Positions 11,162 through 21,150 of a DNA stretch of 57,500 bases are shown here, in pieces; the first letter of the stretch is position 1, and each line of letters starts with the position of its first letter. The notes beneath the pieces are model-generated. The model worked only from the letters and a program-made list of their open reading frames with translations, was not told the origin of the DNA and did not search any database. The stretch comes from Mesostigma viride (taxonomy: Eukaryota; Streptophyta; Mesostigmatophyceae; Mesostigmatales; Mesostigmataceae), in contig RPFO01000221.1 in assembly GCA_009746045.1 (NCBI GenBank), positions 1 to 57,500 on the forward strand, in the 5' to 3' direction. The position numbers and the translations under genes were made by a program.

Positions 11162-11616
11162 AGTTAGATGAGATGCTTAGGCTGACACACGGATTTCCGG
11201 CCTGCGCGCCGCGTATTGCCTACCGCGGCTGAGCGGGACACCTCAGTACAGTACGGCAGGGTGTACGGTACTGAGGTGTCATGTGGACCGATGTGCGGTT
11301 AGTGCCAGACTGTTCCTAGGTGCTAGCTCGACCCGCCAGGTCCGGTGTAGCCGGGCCTGACGGGCCGAGTCTTAGCTGGTTGCTAGTGACGTGGTCGCAT
11401 GGCATTGCGGTGTACACTTGTCCACTGGTCGTGTGCTGCAGGTAGCACCGCCATAGGCATATAGGCGTAGCACTGGGGAGTGCCACAGGACCCGAGTCTG
11501 CCCAGTTCCATTCTGAGCCCTCAGCTTTCATCGATCTCTCATTGTATTATTGTAATACAATCATCATTCGCTCTCAGCTTTCGCAGTTGTTCGTCGTCCC
11601 TAGTCTCCATCCAACT
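11162..11616 (+). repeat. Copia left LTR
   Basis: Starts AGTTAGATGAG and ends CTCCATCCAACT, which are imperfect inverted repeats of each other. It contains a 13-bp perfect hairpin stem (GACACCTCAGTAC at 11237-11249 with its complement at 11268-11280). A second stem (TTGTATTA/TAATACAA, 11542-11560) includes TGTAA at 11551-11555, the poly(A) signal typical of volvocine green algae. No start-to-end difference from the right LTR was seen. Confidence 0.93.
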
Positions 11617-11631
11617 TGGACTGAAAAGTTC
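11617..11631 (+). promoter_or_regulatory. Candidate tRNA primer-binding site
   Basis: TGGACTGAAAAGTTC directly abuts the LTR and begins with TGG, the complement of the tRNA CCA end. I cannot say which tRNA it matches, and it is not the common plant initiator-Met site. Confidence 0.6.
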
Positions 11632-11659
11632 GATATTTTTTTTAAAGCAAAAAAAAGAT

Positions 11660-14330
11660 ATGGCGTCCAACAACGGCAACAACGGCAACAACAACAAGGG
11701 GAAGGCGCCTGCCAGGCGCACCTCACCCCGCCTTTCGCCGGAGGGCACGCCCTCCACCACCGATGCGAGGGTGACGCCCAACGTCCCTTCCGCACGGTGG
11801 TCGCTGACCAACCCAGGCGTCGGGGCCCGCAGGTGGGGCCCGGCGCCCGGGGGATGGCGAGCGGGCGGCCGTTTGCCACTGGCGGTTCGTCCGCCATGGC
11901 ACCTGGGGGGCAGGTCCCCCGGGCACGACGTTCCCCGTCGCAGGTGACGGGGGTCGTGAGCGGAGTGATTCCTCCGAGGAGGATGGCGAGGTGCCGCCTG
12001 CGAGGCCTCGGCCTTCGCTTGAGCTTTCGTCGCAGACACCTGCGACGTCTGGCAACCTTTCCGTGGGCCGACAGATGGCCACCATGGACATTGACCGGTA
12101 TGGGGAACATGTTCCGCCCCCGGTCATGTTCGGGCGCCCACCCCATTTTCTCCCCCTTGGGGAGGACGACATCCCGGCGTTCATTGCGGTGAACGGCCGG
12201 ATCTTGCTCGATCGTTTTCAGTTGCTTCCAGATGAGCAGATACACGCGATAGAGGTTCATCGGGTGCACTCGCTGATCGAGGGGCGTCTTAGGATGCAGC
12301 TCCCACTGGTTCAGGTGGCGGTTTGGCTGTACTGTTTCGCCAATCGGCCGCGGCACAACCCCGGCACTGTTGATCAGTGGGCGTCCAGGCAGCGCCAGAG
12401 AGAGGCGCTGCGCGTGGTCTCCAGACCAGAGATCGCGCTGACTCCGTTGCCAGCGTGGCCCCAAGTCACGCCAGTTGGCTGGGGCCCGGATAGGCGTGAG
12501 GCGGCTGCGATGCCGCCTGCGACGGGGCGCGGGGCGGCAGACGCCCCCAACACGCCCATGGGTGGTGAAGCCACCCAGGACCCTCTGGCAGGTCAGAGGG
12601 TCCAACCTCAGCCGCAGGCTCCCCCGCCCCGCGTGGGGGGCCAGGTGGCTGAGGAGGCCACCGGGGTCGCAGGGACCCCGGCGGCGACACAAGCGCCCGG
12701 GGTCGCAGGGACCCCGGCAGCGACGCCGGCGCCTCCGGCGCTGGCGGGGGATGCAGCCCCCATGGAGGGTGTCACGGGCACCTCCAGCGGCTCTGGGGGG
12801 CAGGCCCCCTCTAGTCGCAACAAGGACAAGTCCCTGGCAGGGCCGGAGGGGCCCCAGGGTCCCACCGCAGCTGGGCAGCAACCAGCACTGCTGGAGGGCG
12901 ACCTGCAAGGTCGCGACTTCATCACCCTGGTGATGAGGCCGTGTGGCGTGCCATACAGACAGCCACAGCCTCCTTCCGTGGGCTGGCCGACAGGAGCCAG
13001 CAGATGCACGTCGCGGAGGCGGGCAGCCTGGTGTGTGCAATCATCACGCACATCCTGGGCCTGCCCAACCTCCAAGAGGGCACACGCAGGGTGTGCGACG
13101 ACCTGCTGCCTGCCCTGCAGGCTCTCCTCTCAGGGAGGAGGGTGCAGGGCAGCAGGGTGCGTCTGGTGCGTTTGCTGGAGCTCCTACACAACGCCATCCT
13201 GAGAGGGGCGGGTAGGTGGCTAACTCTGCCTACCTGGTTGCATCACAATCTTACTAACCCTACTGACGATGAAGTGTCCCTCTCTCCCACCTTCCATGAT
13301 TGGGAGGAGGCCCGCAGCAGGAGGCGGGAAGTGACACACACTCACACCCCCACCAGCCCACCCCTATGTTGTCTAACCCTCCTACACAGCCCATGTTTGC
13401 CCATCCTGCTCAGCTCACTCAAGTAGCACTTCCCTCTCAGCAGGTCTCTCCTGTGAATGCTGCAGCAGCAACACCATCTTCTCCCTCTCCCCCTGCATCC
13501 CCCTCTAGGTTGCCCACTTACAATGAAAACCGTCCTGTGGATAGGATTAATGTCAGGGGGCTGCCTGAGGGGTATACTAGGGAGCAGGGGAATCATGCAC
13601 TTCTCTCTCTGCAGCTGGCTAGGGAGGAACTGAATGTCAAGAATTGGTTTGGATCTCTCATGCAGGGGGATTTTACCATCAGTCCTCTTCTCAGATTCAG
13701 AATCTCATTCTTGTCTTCCAGCGTAGGTATCCCAAGTGGCAGGACACGCAGGCTAGGGCAGTTTGGGAGGCTTTCATGAAGGAGCTAACTGACCTCCTCT
13801 CCACCCCCTCATCTGTGGACATCTATGGGGCATTCAGGTGGGTAGAGGAATACAGGGTCACATCAGTGGACTATGTGGCTGAGACAAAGAAATATGAGCT
13901 AGCCATCAAAGCACGTCCTGATGTCCAGCAGCTAGATCACAAGTTCTTGCTGCGTTCCTTCCTTGAGAAACTCAAACTTGACAAAAACACCTACGCTATG
14001 CTTGCAACAGGAATGGCAAAGTACTGGGAGGACATGAAGGAGGCATTGGATTATATCAAGCTGGCCTTGGCTCCCCTTAGCCAGGGGGCCATGGGCACCT
14101 CTGTAAAGAGGGTCAGGGGGGAAGAGAGGGAGGAGGAGGATAGGGAGAGGGAAGACAGGAGCAAGAGACCTGTCACTATGGCAGAAGTCAAGTCCCTGCT
14201 GGGACAAATGTTTAAGGGCAAGGGCAAGGGCAAGGGCAAGGGCAAGGGCAGGGGCTGGGGCAAGGGCAAGGGTAAGGGGCAGTCTCCCTCCAAGGGGGGC
14301 AGCTCCAGCAACAACAACAACAACAACAGT

Positions 14331-14372
<42 letters not shown>

Positions 14373-14810
14373 AACAACAACAACAACAAGAAGCAGGACA
14401 AGGAGGACAAGTCTTCTCAGCGGTGCACCCGCTGTGGCATGAAGTACCACCTGCGGCCCACCTGCCGCAAGAACGTGGACGAGCTGGGGCATTTGGACGT
14501 CCTGTGCCACAAGTGCCACGGGCCGCCCCACGGTGACCCCAAGGACTGCAAGCGGCCTCCTTACGGCAAGAAGTGTGAGTCTCCCTCTCATGCTGGCTTG
14601 AGTGTGCCTGCTTCACCTCTTTCATCTGCATGCCCCACTGTCAGAGCAGTGAGCAGTTCTGGAAAGGTGCTACAGCTGGTTTCAGAAGATTATGTCTCTA
14701 AACCAACCTTCACATCTATGGTTCCCAAGGTGTGCAGAGTGTCCCCCAGAGGATGCTCAGATCAGTTTTCAGGAGCTTGCTTTGCAGTTGCATTTCCTTT
14801 ATGGGCATGA
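11660..14810 (+). CDS. gag: Copia gag region (nucleocapsid with zinc knuckles), frame-interrupted
   Basis: ATG at 11660 (MASNNGNNG) opens a Pro/Gly/Arg-rich leader. The coding signal then moves between frames: about 11660-11940, 11991-12930, 12930-13290, 13300-13690, and 13690-14810. The last segment holds the clearest Gag part: a helical capsid-like stretch (WEAFMKELTDLL and beyond), a Lys/Gly run, a poly-Asn tract from an AAC repeat (14309-14389), then a canonical CX2CX4HX4C knuckle (CTRCGMKYHLRPTC) and a second one (CHKCHGPPHGDPKDC). The step near 13680 looks like one missing T in TTTT, since the reading around it continues smoothly. Introns, programmed shifts, decay or sequencing error could explain the other shifts. 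Confidence 0.7.
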
Positions 14811-16713
14811 AGTGAGTGCAGAGGTGGTGGCAGCAGCAATAGGGGGGGCAGCACTCAGACGTGCATGCCAGGTGGTCAGATCCCACTGCCAGCATTGTCA
14901 GTTCAATGCACCCAAACCCCCTAAGTGGCATGTAGCTACCCCACCTAAGAGCAAGGGCAGGGTGGTAGGAGATGTCTTTCATATCAAAGGACAATCTTAC
15001 TTGGCACTTAAAGATGCATGGTCAAGGTACACAACCATTGAACCATTACCTGGAATGGACAAGACACAGTTGCTCAGGGCTCTCTTGATTGCTCAGGCCA
15101 GGTACTACCCTGTGGAGGCATTGTTACTGGATCAGCAGTTCACATGTCTTGCCAATGAACCAGGGTGTGAGGCTATTGATCTGGCTGGGCTAGAAGATCA
15201 TGAGAGGCAAGGCATTATTGAAAGGGCCATCAGGTCCATTAAAACCCTTGTAGCCAAAGAAGATGGCAATCTGCTGGCTGACAGTGGGTCCTATGCTGAC
15301 AGAGCTCTGTGGTCCACCAGGTTGTGCCAAGTCCTCAACAGGAGGCCACTCATGAAAACCCCACAAGGGGTGGTCATTACACCAGATGGATTGCATGCAG
15401 GCATTTATCCACCTGAGGTACTAGCCCTCTACAACGCACAGCGAGCACAGACAGCTAGCAGGTTAGCTGTCAAGGATGCAAAGCATCCACGTCCCACCTT
15501 CAGAGAAGGGGATCAGGTCCTATTCTACAAGGAGTCGGGACTAGGCAAGGTGGGTACCTGGCATGGGCCAGCCACCATCCTAAAGTTTAACACCACTGGC
15601 AGGACAGTGTTAGTTAAACACAATGACACGGGAAAAATTCACAGGTGTTCACCTCACAGGATGAAATTGTATTTTCCAACTGTGTCAGACGTGGCAGAGG
15701 AGGAAGAGCTGTTGGCCGACAGCCCTGTACAGTTGCCTGGCATCCCAGCGTTGCCCAGTGAGTGGTTGTTTGGAACACCCACTGGTGAGTGTGAGAGCCA
15801 CACCCACTGTGACACCCAGGTCACCCTTGATGATTGCAGGCAGTCACTGCAGGATTGGCCCCCTGCAGCAGAGGGTCACATTGGCAAAACAGGTGATCAG
15901 CAACCTATCACCTCTACAAGTGTGAACATAGCTCAGCCACTAGCTGCACCTTCCAAACGCAGCCTAGCAGACGCTGTTCGCATTTTACAAGCAGCTCATA
16001 GAGCCAAAGCTCAAACTGCTGCAGGATCAGCTAAGGTGGGGAAGGTTGGGCAGAATGACAATAGCCCATTTATGGTTGCAGTGGACACACAAGCCCAGGT
16101 CAGCATTATCAGTGCCCTGGCTGTGCCCCATTTGCCTTTGGAACCTTCACCCTGGCACCATGTGGCTGATTTCTCAGGGCAGTCATCCCTCAAGGTATTA
16201 GGTCAGGTCATGTTGACTATACTCGGTATCCCCACTCCTTTTCAGGTCTTGGAAGGTTATAAAGGGAATGCTTTATTGGGGGATCCTTTTCTCTGTTACC
16301 CTGGTGTCCTCATATCCAGTGATAGACTATCCATCCAGGACATGGGTGGTGTTGATCTGAATCATTTCAAAATTTCTCTTGAAAAACTTCTTAACACCAA
16401 CATTGCTTCTGTAAAATTTGCTACACCCAAGTATGCCCCAGGGCAAGAACCCTGTGTGGCAGACCTGGTTCACAACCAAAAACTTCATCCCAACTCATTT
16501 GGATTGGGCAAGCATGATGTGGCTAAAATGTCTCCTCTTTCTTATGAACAGATAGAGCAAGACTGTCGCACACACATAGGATTCCTAAAATGGGTGGAGG
16601 CCTTTAACAAGGCCAGGGAAGAATGGGTAGTGCCAGATCCTCTTAGTCCTTCTCATACTCCCCTGTCACACCTATTGACAAAAAGCCTGCAGGGTGCAAG
16701 CACTTGCGCCTGA
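14692..16713 (+). CDS. pol: Copia pol part 1: integrase followed by retropepsin-like protease
   Basis: Begins with an HHCC-type pre-integrase finger (LHFLYGH ... HCQHCQ). The integrase core follows with likely D, D, E at GDVFH, LLLDQQF and IIERAIRS. A C-terminal module with WHGPATIL and HRCSPHRMKLY resembles a GPY/F-type module. About 100 residues later comes a retropepsin-like domain: VAVDTQAQVSIIS (the usual DTG/DSG reads DTQ), then ALLGDPFL for the flap-distal ILG motif. The frame closes at 16713, while the reverse-transcriptase frame takes over from 16647. Usual Copia order is protease before integrase, so the arrangement here is reversed. Confidence 0.8.
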   Translation: MSLNQPSHLWFPRCAECPPEDAQISFQELALQLHFLYGHEVSAEVVAAAIGGAALRRACQVVRSHCQHCQFNAPKPPKWHVATPPKSKGRVVGDVFHIKGQSYLALKDAWSRYTTIEPLPGMDKTQLLRALLIAQARYYPVEALLLDQQFTCLANEPGCEAIDLAGLEDHERQGIIERAIRSIKTLVAKEDGNLLADSGSYADRALWSTRLCQVLNRRPLMKTPQGVVITPDGLHAGIYPPEVLALYNAQRAQTASRLAVKDAKHPRPTFREGDQVLFYKESGLGKVGTWHGPATILKFNTTGRTVLVKHNDTGKIHRCSPHRMKLYFPTVSDVAEEEELLADSPVQLPGIPALPSEWLFGTPTGECESHTHCDTQVTLDDCRQSLQDWPPAAEGHIGKTGDQQPITSTSVNIAQPLAAPSKRSLADAVRILQAAHRAKAQTAAGSAKVGKVGQNDNSPFMVAVDTQAQVSIISALAVPHLPLEPSPWHHVADFSGQSSLKVLGQVMLTILGIPTPFQVLEGYKGNALLGDPFLCYPGVLISSDRLSIQDMGGVDLNHFKISLEKLLNTNIASVKFATPKYAPGQEPCVADLVHNQKLHPNSFGLGKHDVAKMSPLSYEQIEQDCRTHIGFLKWVEAFNKAREEWVVPDPLSPSHTPLSHLLTKSLQGASTCA

Positions 16714-18131
16714 AGTTTGTGTGTAAACATAAGCCAGCAGCAGATGGGTCAGTCATCTTTCATGCTAGACCTTGTGTGACAGAGTTCAAGGGCACCACTG
16801 ATCTGACAGAGGCAGAGTTGTACACGCCAGGCATTCAGCAAACATCCCTAAAAATCTTGCTGTCTGTCTTTGTGGGTCATCTCAATGATGGGGATGACTA
16901 TATCTGTAAGGCTACAGACATTAAAAGGGCTTTCCTGAAAGGCTCACCTGAGATAGCACAACAAGTGTGGCATGGTCAGGTGTACGTAGTCTCCACTCCC
17001 AGAGTTTGGGCAAAACACATCCCTCAGCAGTACCTGAAAGCTAACATAGGTGTTGAAGGGCTGCAATCAGCTCCTCGCATTTTCAGGATGTCAGCTCAGG
17101 CTGTGTTTGAAAAGTTAGGGGCTAGATATGATGACATAGACCCTTGCTTCTTTGTGGTCCCACACCCTCATGGCATTCTCACCTTTGTGTGGCATGGGGA
17201 TGATCAGCTGATTGCTGGGCCAAGGCGTGCTGTGGATGATTTTATTCAACAAGTGTCACAGCATTTTGAGATTGGCAAGCAAGTAGAGCTGGGCACCACT
17301 GCCATAAAATTTTGTGGCACAATGTTACAACTCCAGCAGCATCAAAACCAGTGGGTGTGTGCACTCTACTCTCCCAATGATTACATGCACAGCTGCTTGG
17401 AGGTTTTGCAAACAAAAATCAAACCTGGAGCCTGTCCTACCATTAGAGGCAAGCTGGGGTGGTTGTGCTCAACGTGTGCACCTCACCTGGCTGTGGTTAG
17501 CAGAGTTGATGATGATGTCTTGATGCAAGTAGGTCACAAAGCCATCACCAAAACTCTCCAGGAGGGCCCTCCCCTTATCTTGCACTCCTTGGATCTCCAC
17601 AAAACCATTCACATCCAAGCTATGATGGATAGTTCCATGGAGTCCAGGCAGATTACCAAGTTGCAGGCAAGGGAGTCAGGCTTGTATTTTGTGCAGAATG
17701 ATGATGCACCCTTGTCTCTCATTTCATGGTACAGCCGGTTGCATAGACGCAAGGCTGTCAGCAGCAATGCTGCTGAGTGCAGGGCAGTGGTGTCAGCAGT
17801 GCTTCATGCCAGGTACTTGAATCATGTGCTGGTTTGGTTGCAGATGCAAGCAGGCAGCAATGCTGGGGTGGTGGCACACTTGCTCACTGACAGTCAGTCA
17901 GTCCTCAGTTTCCTTGCTAACCCCTATGCTGTCCACACTGATCTTGACTGGGTGGTCCTGAAACAGGAGTCCACCTACTGGGAGTCCACCCGTCACGTGG
18001 AGGACAAACACAACGCTGCTGATGCACTCACTAAAGTGCCTCAGCAGGCAGCTGAACAATATCAGCTGTTGTACCACTTGATGAACCCCTATGGCAAGCA
18101 GGCAACCCTGCCCCATAGGGGGGACGCCTAG
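16647..18131 (+). CDS. pol: Copia pol part 2: RVT_2 reverse transcriptase and RNase H
   Basis: The RVT_2 start is visible as PIDKKPAGCKHLRLKF with ADGS and HARPCV, then ATDIKRAFLKG (first catalytic Asp). The catalytic box FVWHGDDQLIAG has HGDD in place of YVDD. RNase H follows with MDSS, AECRAVVSAVLHA, LLTDSQSVLSFL and HVEDKHNAADALTK, the standard Copia end. The frame is open only from 16647 (a TAG lies at 16644-16646), so it needs a frame change from the integrase/protease frame between 16647 and 16711. The product would copy element RNA into cDNA in the virus-like particle. Confidence 0.88.
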   Translation, partial: SFSYSPVTPIDKKPAGCKHLRLKFVCKHKPAADGSVIFHARPCVTEFKGTTDLTEAELYTPGIQQTSLKILLSVFVGHLNDGDDYICKATDIKRAFLKGSPEIAQQVWHGQVYVVSTPRVWAKHIPQQYLKANIGVEGLQSAPRIFRMSAQAVFEKLGARYDDIDPCFFVVPHPHGILTFVWHGDDQLIAGPRRAVDDFIQQVSQHFEIGKQVELGTTAIKFCGTMLQLQQHQNQWVCALYSPNDYMHSCLEVLQTKIKPGACPTIRGKLGWLCSTCAPHLAVVSRVDDDVLMQVGHKAITKTLQEGPPLILHSLDLHKTIHIQAMMDSSMESRQITKLQARESGLYFVQNDDAPLSLISWYSRLHRRKAVSSNAAECRAVVSAVLHARYLNHVLVWLQMQAGSNAGVVAHLLTDSQSVLSFLANPYAVHTDLDWVVLKQESTYWESTRHVEDKHNAADALTKVPQQAAEQYQLLYHLMNPYGKQATLPHRGDA

Positions 18132-19185
18132 CAGGGTCCTGTTCACCAGGGCCGCCTAGGTCACCCAGTACCCCTTGGGCAGGTCCAAGGGGTAGGTTGT
18201 GGCTTCCAGCAAGGGGGTTGGTTGGAGTCTGTTTTTCATACATCTGCGTGCCCTATGCCCAATAAAATCTGTTTTGATTTTCTCAACACCATGGAATTTC
18301 GTTATGCACACCTTCATAGGTGGGCATGGGATGTATCTCACACCTTTATTCCCTAGGGCGTATGCCTTGGTGGAATGGCCTTGAGCTCAGTGGCTCAGGT
18401 GCCCCCATTCAAGTGGAGGGTCAAAGCTCCCTTGACAGGTGGTTACCCAGGACCCCAGTTCACTGTGGATATCCTGGGCCACCTGGCCTTACTGTTCAGT
18501 GGCAGTAAGGCATGGGTGCTGTCATGTTGTCTAGTACAACGTGCTCAGCACAGGTGCAGGATGAAATATTCCTGTCACCTGTCACCAGGACTTCAGTCAC
18601 CCATGTGCAGGGCAGGGGTGGCTGGTCTCCCACGTTGTGCAGGTGCAATGTGGCCAGGTCCAGGATGTCATAGTCCTGTCACCTGTCACTCGGACTTCAG
18701 CCCCCTCTGTGCAGGGCAGGGGTGGCTGGTCCTCACATGTTGTGCAGGTACAACATGGACAGTGCAGGGTGCAATAAACCTGTCACTCCTCAGGTTGCAG
18801 GTAACCTGAGCTCAGTTGACCCAGCCTGGCTGGGTATTTTTCTCTGAGTGGGCGATGATGATGGAACAACATGGAACCTCTTAAACGGTTACCTTGGCAT
18901 TTTTACAATGGCTTCTTGGCTGGTGGTGCACTCCCTGGATAGGCAGACAGGCATAGCTATCTCCCTTGTGAGCTCGCGAGGAGGAGGAACTCCCCGGGCA
19001 TGTTGAGCTAAACGTGATGCCATCACAAGTATTGCACGAGTTCTGGGGCCCATCTTTTTCAGTCCAGATGTTGCAGTATGGGTGTCAGTTGCTCAGCACC
19101 TCAGTCAGCTTGGAGTCAGTCTCCTAGCTGGGCAGGGTCAGGCTTGAAGTCGCTAGCCTTCAACCTGAAAGGAAAACATAATGGG
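18132..19185 (+). other. Copia 3' non-coding internal region with a 110-bp direct repeat
   Basis: Over 1 kb between the RNase H stop and the right LTR with no credible coding frame. Two imperfect copies of a unit of about 110 bp (18548-18658 and 18659-18768) share GTGCAGGGCAGGGGTGGCTG and CCTGTCACCTGTCAC. AATAAA occurs near 18261. The final purine-rich stretch GAAAGGAAAACATAATGGG just before 19186 is the candidate polypurine tract. Confidence 0.65.
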
Positions 19186-19640
19186 AGTTAGATGAGATGC
19201 TTAGGCTGACACACGGATTTCCGGCCTGCGCGCCGCGTATTGCCTACCGCGGCTGAGCGGGACACCTCAGTACAGTACGGCAGGGTGTACGGTACTGAGG
19301 TGTCATGTGGACCGATGTGCGGTTAGTGCCAGACTGTTCCTAGGTGCTAGCTCGACCCGCCAGGTCCGGTGTAGCCGGGCCTGACGGGCCGAGTCTTAGC
19401 TGGTTGCTAGTGACGTGGTCGCATGGCATTGCGGTGTACACTTGTCCACTGGTCGTGTGCTGCAGGTAGCACCGCCATAGGCATATAGGCGTAGCACTGG
19501 GGAGTGCCACAGGACCCGAGTCTGCCCAGTTCCATTCTGAGCCCTCAGCTTTCATCGATCTCTCATTGTATTATTGTAATACAATCATCATTCGCTCTCA
19601 GCTTTCGCAGTTGTTCGTCGTCCCTAGTCTCCATCCAACT
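19186..19640 (+). repeat. Copia right LTR
   Basis: 455 bp, read as identical to 11162-11616. Its last bases (CATCCAACT) abut the GTTCC duplication at 19641-19645. On the minus strand its end supplies the false C-terminus and stop of the broken LINE ORF1. Confidence 0.93.
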
Positions 19641-19645
19641 GTTCC
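19641..19645. repeat. Copia target-site duplication, right copy (GTTCC)
   Basis: Matches 11157-11161. It falls inside the LINE ORF1 coding sequence. Confidence 0.92.
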
Positions 19646-21150
19646 CCGATCTCGTCCCCCTCCTCAAGATTCTCCGGTAGGCTGAGCTCTGCCCCGTTGG
19701 CGGCGTTGGGAATGTGCTGCGGCGATCCCGGTGGCTCGGTGTCCGCGGCTGGCTGGTCCTTGCGGCGGACAGGCCTGTACTGTGGCCAGGGGGTGCTGCT
19801 GCCCTCGAAAAGTTGCTTCTTGGACGTTAGTAGCCATCGCCCGGCCGCATCCGGTATCTTGCCCGTGTCATCTGGCTGGTATGTGCCTGGGAGGAGGATC
19901 TTCACTAGGTCAATTCCCCTCCTGGGACCCCCATTCTCAACGTGGGCCATGTGAAGGGTGGGGGTTTCCGGGTTGAGTGTGACCAGTGGGTTCAGTGCCA
20001 GGCTGTCAATGTGCATCTGCGCGTCGGTCCAGAAGTCGAGTGGGCGTTGTGTTTTGTACCCACGAGGTTCCCAGACGTACAGGTAGGGTTCGTTGGCCTC
20101 GTTGAGCGGGCAGAAAATGGAGTCCTCGTTGCCGGTTGAGGTGATGAGAAGGTGGAGCTTGAGGGCAATCCTTGCCCCCGCCGGCATACCCAGGTCGTGA
20201 CAGACCCTCCAGTCGGCCAGTCCGTTCCAGAGGAAGCGGTTGATATCCTCTCCCATGGTTGTGTTCCGGCTGCCGTTGGGATCCTGGGCATTATCGGGGC
20301 GCGGTGTGGGGCCGAGGTTGGCATGAGCCATGCGGTCCTTCTTAGCCCTGTTAGCCGTGGACCTGTGCGGGCAGTCCTTAGGCTCATGTTCCCGGCTCCT
20401 CATGCAGCTGGTGCACACCGGGCGCTCCATGTCGATCTGCGTGGTGATCTTGTGGTTGCTGGCGATCTTGCCGGAGTTGTCGTGAGTTTGCACCGTGATG
20501 ATGTCCGGAATGCAGCGGGGCCTATCCTCCGAGTAGCCGCCCGGCATGCCGTAGATCAGGTTTAGACCGTCTCCTGTAAGCCCACGTGCCGGGTCGAAGT
20601 TGGGTGTGAACCCCATGGCTGCGGAGTTCACCTTGATTTCTTCTTTTGCGGCCCGTGATGCTTTGCCTTGGACGGATTCCTCGTAGAGCGCCGGGTTCGA
20701 CGGCGTGCCCCAGGGTCTGATAAGCATAGGTATCACCGCAATGTCGCGTGTTTCTGCCGGTAAGTGCGACAGAGTGAGGGTGAATTCGGCACCACTGTAC
20801 TCGGGCTGGTACTGGTGAAGCCGGAAGACCTTGGGGCCCACCATGATGGACGGGTTGCCCTTGCCGTGGATGTAAGCTTTAAGAACTGCCTCAGCAGCTT
20901 CTGCGGATGGGAAGCGTACATGGAAGTTTGGTTGGTTTTTTACGCCGCCCACTATTATACCGCCCCGATCGGCCATCAGCTTCCTCAGCTCATTCCTGTC
21001 AGAGACCGAAGCATCCATGCCGTGTAGGATGATGACCAAGATTTTCTCTGTAGATGCTTGAAGCGCAGCTTTCAATTCAGGGGACGGTGGAACCTTGCCA
21101 TGGACAAGGTCGGTGTGGCTCATGGCGTACGGGGCCTGCGGGGCAACCAT

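Larger units (their letters stand above)
11162..19640 (+). mobile_element. Copia-superfamily LTR retrotransposon, 8479 bp, nested in the LINE
   Basis: Two 455-bp LTRs that I read as identical (offset 8024), flanked by a 5-bp duplication GTTCC. Order: LTR, tRNA-primer site, gag, integrase, retropepsin-like domain, RVT_2 reverse transcriptase, RNase H, about 1 kb without coding, purine tract, LTR. Reverse-transcriptase type and RNase H position make it Ty1/Copia. LTR identity implies a recent jump, yet the polyprotein is spread over several frames. The termini AGTT...AACT are not the usual TG...CA. Confidence 0.93.
11020..21150 (-). pseudogene. LINE ORF1 (nucleic-acid-binding protein with zinc knuckle), disrupted by Copia
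   Basis: ORF1 begins at ATG 21150 (MVAPQ) and runs unbroken to the Copia right LTR at 19640. There the frame picks up a few LTR codons and a stop at 19624. Reading across the empty site (one copy of the GTTCC duplication) continues the same frame at 11161 for about 46 more codons, to a TAG at 11020-11022. That segment is rich in Arg and Gly, a plausible RNA-binding tail. Residues of about 90-170 could form an RRM-like fold (inferred from the alternation pattern only). A zinc knuckle CX2CX5HX4C (CTSCMRSREHEPKDC) lies midway. ORF1 of LINEs binds element RNA to form the RNP. Confidence 0.8.

Noticed and set aside
13644-13760. Independent gene start at the Gag helical region
   Set aside because: The reading continues smoothly from the upstream frame if one T is added at about 13680, so it is the same Gag protein.
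14309-14389. Poly-Leu (CTG/TTG) or poly-Cys frames opposite gag
   Set aside because: Antisense and out-of-frame readings of the AAC repeat that encodes the Gag poly-Asn tract.
19340-19555. 71-codon frame present identically in both LTRs
   Set aside because: Lies wholly inside the LTR with no domain; its identity only reflects LTR identity.
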